This document shows positions 56,505 through 64,000 of a stretch of DNA of 64,000 nt, one piece after another. Location: positions 84,280,509-84,344,508 of the forward strand of contig CM070577.1 in the NCBI GenBank assembly GCA_036346355.1, given 5' to 3'. The notes beneath the pieces were generated by a model. The model ran no database searches, was not told where the DNA came from, and saw nothing but the letters and a program-made list of their open reading frames with translations. The position numbers and the translations under genes were made by a program. The first letter of the stretch is position 1, and the number at the start of each line of letters is the position of its first letter. This DNA is from Rhipidocladum racemiflorum. Lineage: Eukaryota; Streptophyta; Magnoliopsida; Poales; Poaceae.

Positions 56505-59500
56505 TGTAGGCCCCTGGAACTGCTTTCCGGGATCCCCTGTGTATTTCTGTACTAGTCCCAGATCAGTAGCTAGTACACACAGTCAAACAATGATGAATCA
56601 ACAACCATATCACGATTACATATAACCAAGTAATAATAATACCAAATAAAAGCAAAGACCTTATGGTCGAGGTTTACCATTACTGCCTTTACAGGCTTAT
56701 CAACTTGAGTAACTGCAGCGGAAGAAGATAACACCAAGTGATGACCCATCCATATGCCCATAGGCAATCGAGTGGGGTGCGCGTCCTAGCCCTCGGAATC
56801 TCCTTTGACAGATTCGTTCACTTCTGAGATATGTTAAGAATGTAGCATGTGAGTACTTAAAGTACTCCGCAAGTCTGGGAAAAATGCATAATGCAAGGCT
56901 TTCCAAAGATGGCTTATTATGGTTCTTTTGCACAAAGCAACACTTTTATAAACTTTATATGTAATATTTTCACAAAGCCATTTTAACAATTATTTGTACT
57001 GTTGAAATTATTAATAACTCTAGTGAAGGTTCTAGCCACCAATCACTAGTATACAGGCTCTAACTGCCACATCTTAAAAAGATCAGGGTTCAATCCATCC
57101 ACATGGCTCTGTCTGCCATGGTTCAAAAAAATAGGTTCAATCCACCTTACTGGCTCTAGCCGCCAGAAGCACACTCGAGAGTTCTAACCACTCCCGGATC
57201 CCAAAAGATTGTTTTAAAAACGAAAAACCAAGTCTACCAATATGAATGCATTCTTCGTGTGCCCTTGACCGTAGGCACGGCTATTCGAATAGTTTTTCAC
57301 TCTGCAGAGGTGTACAGCTTTACCCACAAGACATGATCATCTACTTATGCCAAGCTATTAACACACTTCCTTGAGTGTGTCTGCAGAGAGATCATGACAA
57401 GGCCTTTACAATGCATCTACCTAGCCCGACTCCACCCGCTTAGGTTTCACCGCTGTTAGGGTTCTATCTACCCAGTACAGAATCCCCCTCTTGCGCCGTG
57501 TGAGAAAAACAGTATTGCCTCTATCTGGTACTCACATTCAACCATCTGGTGAAGTCAAAGCTAGGTCTATACAAATTATTTAGCCAGGTCGTGCCCACTT
57601 TGACATGTGGTTGTACTGTTGTGCTTCGAATGTACAATCATAAGCGTCGGTCCTTAATTGACTTGGGGCGGTACTTGCACAAACCAAGATCAGTGCTCTA
57701 TTCGCACCCGTTAACAGAACGGCAATACATTTTGCCTATAATTTCCAATACAAGTTTGCAAGAGTTAACAGGAATCCCCACCCATAGGTGCATACTGACC
57801 GATTGCGAGTCTAAGCATTTCTACCGCACTATTCTAGTCCACCAAAAACTTATTTAATAATCTTCAATTCTCAAGGTTTGATTACAATCCTTATAATCAT
57901 TTTTGTAATCTCCAATAATCCTTAAATTGCCATAATTTTTCAATCATATGAATAATCCAATTCAATATAGTATCCAACAAGTAGTAAGTATATCATGGTA
58001 CTATCATAACTCCAAAATCATATTAAACTACAATCATGTTTGTATATAAAATATTTCTCTTGAACTATAACTTGTATTGTAGATTTATCCATCATTCGTA
58101 CGGCGATCAATCTTATCATCTACTAAGAATATTTCATAAAATTATCTACTAAACCACCGAGAATACTTCACAATATCATCTCTAATCATCTAGGTACAAT
58201 CCACCGATAATACTTCATAATATCATATATTTAATCCTCCACATTATCACCTCTAAATCATCTACTCTAATCCACTAAGAATACGTAATATTATCATTTA
58301 CTAAACCACCAAATATTATTCTATAAAACTAAGATTTTATTAATTCATCGTCAATAGTAGTTTCCATTAACACCGATACCAAGTTAACTAAATAGACCAC
58401 ACATATTCTGGATTATTCACAATTCTCCATAAATGATTAGCACTTATCTATATTCCATAATGATCCATTTCTTAATCAGTCCGTTAATAATAATCCCCAA
58501 CAAACACTAATAATCCAACTAATTATGATTCTCATTTGATACTATTTTATCAACCCAATGAATCCAATTCAACATATTATTTACTTGCAATGATCTATTT
58601 AATCCATCATGAATACTTCACAATACCACACATCTTCCAAAATTTCCCCCAATCCATTATAATGTGAACTACTATCACAACCCATCTTCACAATATTTCA
58701 ATCATCAACGTTCATAGATCCATTTCATAATTAATAATCCACATCAACACTACTATTCATGTAATCTCCAATCAAGTTGGGTTCTAGCTCCAATCTACAT
58801 TCTATACTAATATATTCCATCCAAAATGTTATTCAAAGAATTATTCTCCTAATCAAAGAATATTTACCCAAAAGTATGTATTATGGTGGATTACTGTGCT
58901 AGGGCGACAAAAGATAATGGATAACAATATCAAGGAGGTATAAGCAATAGGTATAGCTAACCACCTAACGCTAACATAATCCTTTTATATAAGTAGCAAT
59001 GCAATTTGTAAAACATGGTAAAACATTTATAAATCATGGGACTAACATGCGTCAAGGAGACTTGCCTTCGACTGCAGCGAGAGTCTCAACGTCCTGTGGT
59101 TCGGCGACGGTGTCAACGGCTCCGGCGAGTTCTTCGGCTACGCGCAAAACGATACAACCAAATAAATAAAATAAAATAACAAAAATAAAAAATTACAAAA
59201 TTAATACTGGCAGGTAGATCTTGAATTTAGATGAATTTAGGAATTGGAACATATCAATTTGGAGTTCGGACGAAAAAGATACGAGCGTTCGAATTCTAAA
59301 AATTCTAGAAATTGGAAAACCGAGGAATATTCTAGAATCTTTTCTTCTCCATTTTCTGATTTTTGCCTTCACTCTATGACAATGGGGCCCACTTGTCATG
59401 GACTTGGAGGCTTCTTCCCCATGGCCAAGAACAGAGGAGCTTCATGGCTCCATTGGCGTCGGCGAAGGAGGGCGTGGCGACCGGCGGCGACAGGCCGGCG

Positions 59501-61798
59501 AGGCCGGGGAGGAGCGGCGGCGAGCCGGGGTGACTCGAGGAGGTGCAGCGGCTTGAGGCGCATGGCGGGCGGGCTCGTGGCCGGCCGGAGGAGAGGCGTG
59601 CGGCAACGGGGAGATGGTGCGCCGGCCAGGTGCGGCTGGGAGGCGGTGGCCGGTCGGCGCTTGTGAGGCTCGAGGCGGCGGCCGATGCGACGCAAGCGGC
59701 GCCGGCGGTGGGGCGGCTCCCGAGGCTGGGCGAGAGGCGCATGGGGTGCACGCCAGCATGGGGAGGCTAGCCGGCCGATCGGCCGGGGCCGGAAGTTGCT
59801 GGAACGGCGGCGCGGCGTGCGCAAGGAATGGTGGCCGGTGGAGCACGGGGAGAGACCGGCACGGCGGTGCCCGGCGGCGATCGAGTGGTGAGGTAGGAGC
59901 AGCGGTCCATGGGCAAGGTGCGCTCAACGGCTTGGCCGGAGTATGGCCTGAGATGGCCAAGGGTGGCGGCGGCCATGATCCAAACCGGCGACCAGACAAC
60001 CGAAAGACATAGGAATTGGGAAAGTAACCTAAACAATGGATTTTCGCGATATTAAAAGGAGCATCGCGTAGAATGCAATGAGACGAATTCAACGGTATGA
60101 TCGGATTTGAGAGAAGCTCACCGGATCAAAAGTAATTGGCGAAGAACCGAGCTCCAAACAGAGATTTCAATCATGAAATTCGTCGCCGTCCTGCAACGAA
60201 AAGCGAAATTAGTTGAGGGTTTTTGATCGTGGAGACGACGCGCACACGGGGACGCGATCAGATTTGAGTTTGGCTCACAGGAGCAAAAGATGCCGCGGTG
60301 GTGTCAATGGACGACGTTCGGCGTCGGTTTTCTCGAGCTCCCATCCGAATGGAGTGGATAGGCTATGGAATAGTGAGAGCACGGGAAATAGAACGCCAGG
60401 GAGAAGATTTGAGAAGTGGAAGCACGTCGTTTCATGGAGAAACGACCGAGTTATGGCCATTTAAACCCATTTCGGTTTTCCTTTGATTGAACCGTTTCCG
60501 GTGGAATTTGGAACGAATGGAGGTGGGGAATGAGTTTTCCTCGTCGATACCTTTCCAACGTATCCGGCCGTTCGTGTTTTGGAGCTTTGATGAGGGAGTT
60601 ATGACCATTTAAAGAGAGTGTTTCCATGGAGGAAAAGAGAAGGTCGTGTTCTGGACATTGGCTGAAGGTTGAAGACGCTGCTACAGTAACCACCACGTGG
60701 CACTTTCCTATTGGCCGGTGAATAGTAAAGAGGGTCTAAAATTTTCTAAAAATACTAGGGAATATTTGGAACCCAATAAAATTGGTTTCACTGATTTTGG
60801 ATGAAATTTGGAATTTAGACAATTCCGGAACAAATAAATGGCATTTGACGGAAGGCCGCGAGAGATAAAATACCAGAGATATTCTAAAAATCTTGGAAAA
60901 AATTTCCAAAATCATTTTAGAATATTTGGAACCTATCGACGATCAGGGATCACCAACCGCAGAAGTGAGGTCGGGTGTGTTTGCGTTGAGGGACCCGAGA
61001 ACTTGCGTTTGTTCCCCGGGAGATTGACGGCGCTGCTTGCTATGAATTCGTGCAAAAACAAGCGATGGACACCAAGAATTATACTGGTTCGAGCCCCCAA
61101 GTAGGGTAATAGCTCTACTCCAGTCTTGCCCTGAGGCGGAGGATTTGATTACGAATGAGTACAAGTGAGTGTCTCTGATGCTGTGTGTGCGTCCTCGTCT
61201 TGAGGACTCTCTTACGTCTATATATATTAGTTACAAGATTCATTCTCCCGTTTCTTGAGAGTCCATCAGGAACATCCTTCGAACGGGGTAGATCTGGATC
61301 CACCCTAATCGGGTCTCAACTGCCAGCCGGAATCTGCGCCCACGTCTTGCCTTTCCGGATCTCGGGAACCATCATGCCTTTGACCCGGTCTCTACAAGCT
61401 GTAGGCCTTGGTTGCAAGATAGCCTTCGACCCCCCAGCTCGAGGTCGTGCAGGCCTCGACCTGGACACCAGGTAAGGAGCTCGAGGTTGAGTCCGACCCC
61501 CTGGTTCGAGCTCGAACCAGGGTCTGTTTGTCCAGCCCGTTGAATGGGTAGGTATCTCAGTCCCCGACAGAATCTAATGCAATAGGTTTCGGGATTTTTG
61601 GAGTATTTTGGAACTCGGGTGGAATTTCGAATAGGGACCGGAATTTAGACATTCGATTTTTCGGACGATGAAGGATTGAACTCCAATTTCGGAATGATGA
61701 GGATGCCAGGTTAATTAGAACACCAAGAAAAATTCAAAATTTAAATTTAATTAATTTAAATTAGTTTTTGGCAAAAGACCGAAATTGGGGATGCTACA
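56505..61798 (-). mobile_element. 5.3-kb LTR-bounded insertion, probably a solo LTR
   Basis: Perfect CAAAG duplications (56500-56504 and 61799-61803); ends TGTAGGCCCC and GATGCTACA. On the minus strand it starts TGTAGCATCCCCAATTTCGG, a common grass gypsy LTR start. The segment near 57295 (CACTCTGCAGAGGTGTACAG) matches a segment in the 8021-17365 LTRs, so the families are related. No gag, pol, primer-binding site or second LTR was found, so I read it as one very long solo LTR. It contains an AT-rich part (57860-59000), a GC-rich part with spurious frames (59400-60010) and a probable nested LTR at 60952-61567. Confidence 0.7.
60952..61567 (-). repeat. Probable nested LTR
   Basis: About 616 bp of different composition inside the larger LTR. 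On the minus strand it starts TGTCGGGGACTGAGATACC, typical of grass gypsy LTRs. The flanks GAACCTA and GAATCTA agree at six of seven positions, but the left border does not give a standard TG/CA pair. The borders are therefore approximate. Confidence 0.5.
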
Positions 61799-61803
61799 CA
61801 AAG

Positions 61804-62202
61804 GTTGCTAACACTGATGCATGACATGAGGTTCAGTTCAGTTGAGCTGGTCTATGCGATGAGAAAAAAGCTTATTGGTTGCTTGTAGGGCATCCGTTCA
61901 AATCCCATTTCCACTAAAATTTTTCCTCTTTATTTTTTTTCATTTTTTATATGTATTCCTCGTACAAGTCATTGTAATGCTAAAAAAATCATTCCAAATC
62001 CGGTTCAACATCACTGCCATCCGATAAAAAAAAACTAGAAAATTCAGCCTAAATACCGAAATTTCAGCGAAATGACTGTAGCAATTTGAATTTTTTTTTT
62101 CAATTTTTCCATTCGGCCAAAATTTAGTATCTCGTTACTAGACGAAATCCGAAATCTTGATCAAGATTTCTAAAATTTCGCCAAGATTTGAAACCTTGCG
62201 CT
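61804..62202. repeat. Right end of an older GAAATTTC-type element
   Basis: AT-rich, with AAATTTCG and GAAATC words. It ends GATTTGAAACCTTG, whose complement CAAGGTTTCAAATC matches the CA-GGTT end style of the hAT-like elements here. The next eight bases, CGCTACAG, have no partner that I could find, so the left end is missing or diverged. Confidence 0.4.
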
Positions 62203-62249
62203 ACAGCGTCTTGTTCACGACAAATTTCACACCTACCAAGAGTACGTAG

Positions 62250-62680
62250 CAGGGTTCAAAATATCATCGAAAATCGATCAAAAATCGTGATTATCGACCT
62301 TATCGAGCAGTACGATATTATGTACCGATCGACAAACCGGTTAAATTCAAAAAAAAAATCGAAAAAATTGAAAAAAATTATGCGACGCAAATATCACAAT
62401 TATCAAGCCATATGTAGCGATTATTGAGGTATATCAGGTGAAAATCACTCAAAAATCGACCGGCGAAGAAGTTCGTTTGATCAGCTGATTTTTGAGGTAA
62501 ATATCACGATTATCGAGCCATATCGAACGATTATCGAGGAAATATCGCGATTATCGCTTTTTTCCGATTTTTTGTTTAAAAAGTTTGAATTCAAAACTCT
62601 TCAATTTTTGACAATTTTCAACAAAAATCGTTACCGAGCTGAGGGCAATTTCCGAGCCGATTTCGATAAGATGAACCCTG
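62250..62680. mobile_element. hAT-like MITE 4 (ATTATCGA array)
   Basis: 431 bp with perfect 8-bp GTACGTAG duplications (62242-62249 and 62681-62688). The left end is CAGGGTTCAAAATATC and the right-strand end CAGGGTTCATCTTATC. The interior is an array of GATTATCGA, AAAATCGA and TATCGCGAT words. No transposase was found. Confidence 0.88.
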
Positions 62681-62688
62681 GTACGTAG

Positions 62689-63092
62689 CATAAGTAACAG
62701 CTGCACAGAAAGATTCTATAACAATGGTACACATTTTTCAAGTTCATTAAATTGTTCAACAACTTGATTCATTAAGGAGAAATAAGGCACACAAGCGGGC
62801 ACATTGTAACAAACACAAACACACATCCCTCGTCAAAGATCCAAGATCAGCAATTACAATTGTCTCGAACTGGCATGCCAAACCTTAACAGTAAACACAC
62901 CTTCCATACACCAAAAGGAGGGAGTTCATGACGCCATACAACTACTACAGTCATGAATTGGAAACTGTAGCCAAGCTAATAGCAAACCATCAAACTGCAG
63001 TAAGAGGACAAGCAAACAACTGGAAGTCTGGAATCCCACAATTCTTGCACTTGGTTGCTCCTAAGCACCATCACGGCATAGTGGGGAAATAC
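62689..63092 (-). other. Putative 3' untranslated region of a minus-strand gene
   Basis: Follows the stop codon proposed at 63093-63095 on the minus strand. It has no coding frame of note and no mobile element recognised. Confidence 0.3.
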
Positions 63093-64000
63093 TCAGTATC
63101 TTCTCCTGGGTGGGCTCCTTGAGCGATAACCTCTCGGTGATCTGAAATGAACAAAAAGTACCAAATCAAATTAGTATTTCATTTGAATGTGCGAATTTTG
63201 TGTATAGAATGTTAACATGAAGCCCTTTGAGGTAAAAGTTAAAACTAAAAAAGTAAGAAGAAAGAAGTCATCGAATCACTGGAATCCATAAAATCATATT
63301 ACCATAGCTGAAAACACTTAACCACAAATTTAACCAAAATTCCCAATAATTCAACTCAGCCACAAACTTAATTGAAAATCCCCAATTATTCAACACTACC
63401 ACAAATTTAAGTGAAATACCCACTTGTTCAACTCAGACACAAATTTAACTGAAATCACCAATAATAATTCAACTGCTCCAGAAGTACCAGGGTCTTCACT
63501 CGGAGAACCACACAAAGGTAACTTGCAGAAACAGCTAACAAAACCAATAAAAACCATATTACTCCTCTAAGATATGTCAAAGTTTGTCCACTTTACATTC
63601 CAGCGTTACAAAAACCAGCAAAACCAGCTGTGGAATTTATCATAGTAACCAACTACTGCTCAACCAGATTCATCCAAGAACTAGCCAAGTACCGGCTAGA
63701 TTCAGCCCACTTGATTTAGATTTTTTCAAATTTTCCAAAAGTATATGTTCAGTACTGCACTGACATACATGTCTCTACTCTCAATCTTGTGCAACTCGAA
63801 ATTCTCTAATTGTGGTGTACTTAATTCAAAATAGATGTTACTTCACTATTAACCAAACTGGCATGTCTGCTACCTTTACTGTCTGAGTGCCAATGGACCC
63901 TGCAATTTCAATCTGCCATAACAAAAAAGAATATACAAAGCTCACATAAAACATACCTCTTCTGAGTATTTCTGCGTTTGACAGGGCCAATACTAAATGC
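63093..64000 (-). CDS. Partial minus-strand gene, SR-like C-terminus
   Basis: Three candidate exons: 63957-64000 (runs off the window; donor GAG/GTATGT), 63880-63912 (acceptor GGCAG, donor ACA/GTAAAG) and 63093-63141 (acceptor TTTCAG). The phases agree for one reading, whose last residues are SPRGYRSRSPPRRRY followed by TGA. Arg/Ser/Pro tails of this kind occur in splicing-related proteins, but 40 residues are too few to name a family, and the two upstream exons are not SR-like. Other frames of the last exon are also open. Treat as tentative. Confidence 0.3.

Noticed and set aside
59442..60092. 216-codon Pro/Ala/Arg-rich minus-strand frame
   Set aside because: It lies in a GC-rich block of an LTR-bounded insertion, with equally long frames on the other strand and no motif.
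61804..62202. A complete hAT-like element ending at 62202
   Set aside because: The right end fits the style, but no left end with CGCTACAG was found, so it is only listed as a possible remnant.

Overview
This is plant nuclear DNA, almost certainly from a grass. The signs are spliceosomal introns with GT/AG borders, GC-rich codon use in two BAHD acyltransferase genes, Tourist, Stowaway, Mutator-like, CACTA and hAT-like elements, and gypsy and copia LTR families of a kind common in grasses. I cannot name the species. No rRNA gene, tRNA gene, operon or CRISPR array was seen. Most of the window is transposable-element sequence, often nested, around a few host genes.

Layout. 1-5 kb: unrecognised open frames and a hAT-like element (1026-2228). 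5.0-6.6 kb: BAHD acyltransferase 1, two exons. 7.1-7.9 kb: a second hAT-like element. 8.0-17.4 kb: a complete minus-strand LTR retrotransposon with about 3-kb LTRs and a gag-only interior (TSD TTGTA). 17.4-24.9 kb: LINE and LTR remnants, then a copia element split by a 5'-truncated LINE with a 14-bp TSD. The copia 3' LTR runs up to BAHD acyltransferase 2 (24968-26266, intronless). 26.5-29.3 kb: a Tourist-like MITE, a CACTA element, and three Tourist-like copies nested inside one another. 30.7-39.7 kb: a GRF-type zinc-finger pseudogene split by a non-autonomous gypsy-like element, which carries a spliced antisense gene and two solo LTRs. 39.7-41.5 kb: AT-rich, with repeat arrays.

42.3-54.3 kb holds an Agenet-domain (Tudor-like) gene on the plus strand. 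Six coding exons can be read directly. A TATA box and 5'-leader-like exon about 6 kb upstream may be its promoter. Its introns hold a hAT MITE, a Stowaway, three Mutator-like elements (one nested) and an internally deleted antisense copia element. 54.3-62.7 kb is AT-rich repeat sequence with a 5.3-kb LTR-bounded insertion (TSD CAAAG) and another hAT-like MITE. The last kilobase probably holds the 3' end of a minus-strand gene with an SR-like tail.

The host genes do not form a pathway. The two BAHD genes are paralogues separated by transposons and are the only related pair. The main general observation is that target-site duplications can be read for many insertions, so their relative order can be worked out. 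Five small elements share CA-starting ends and 8-bp duplications. Four of them carry their own array of a different short palindrome.
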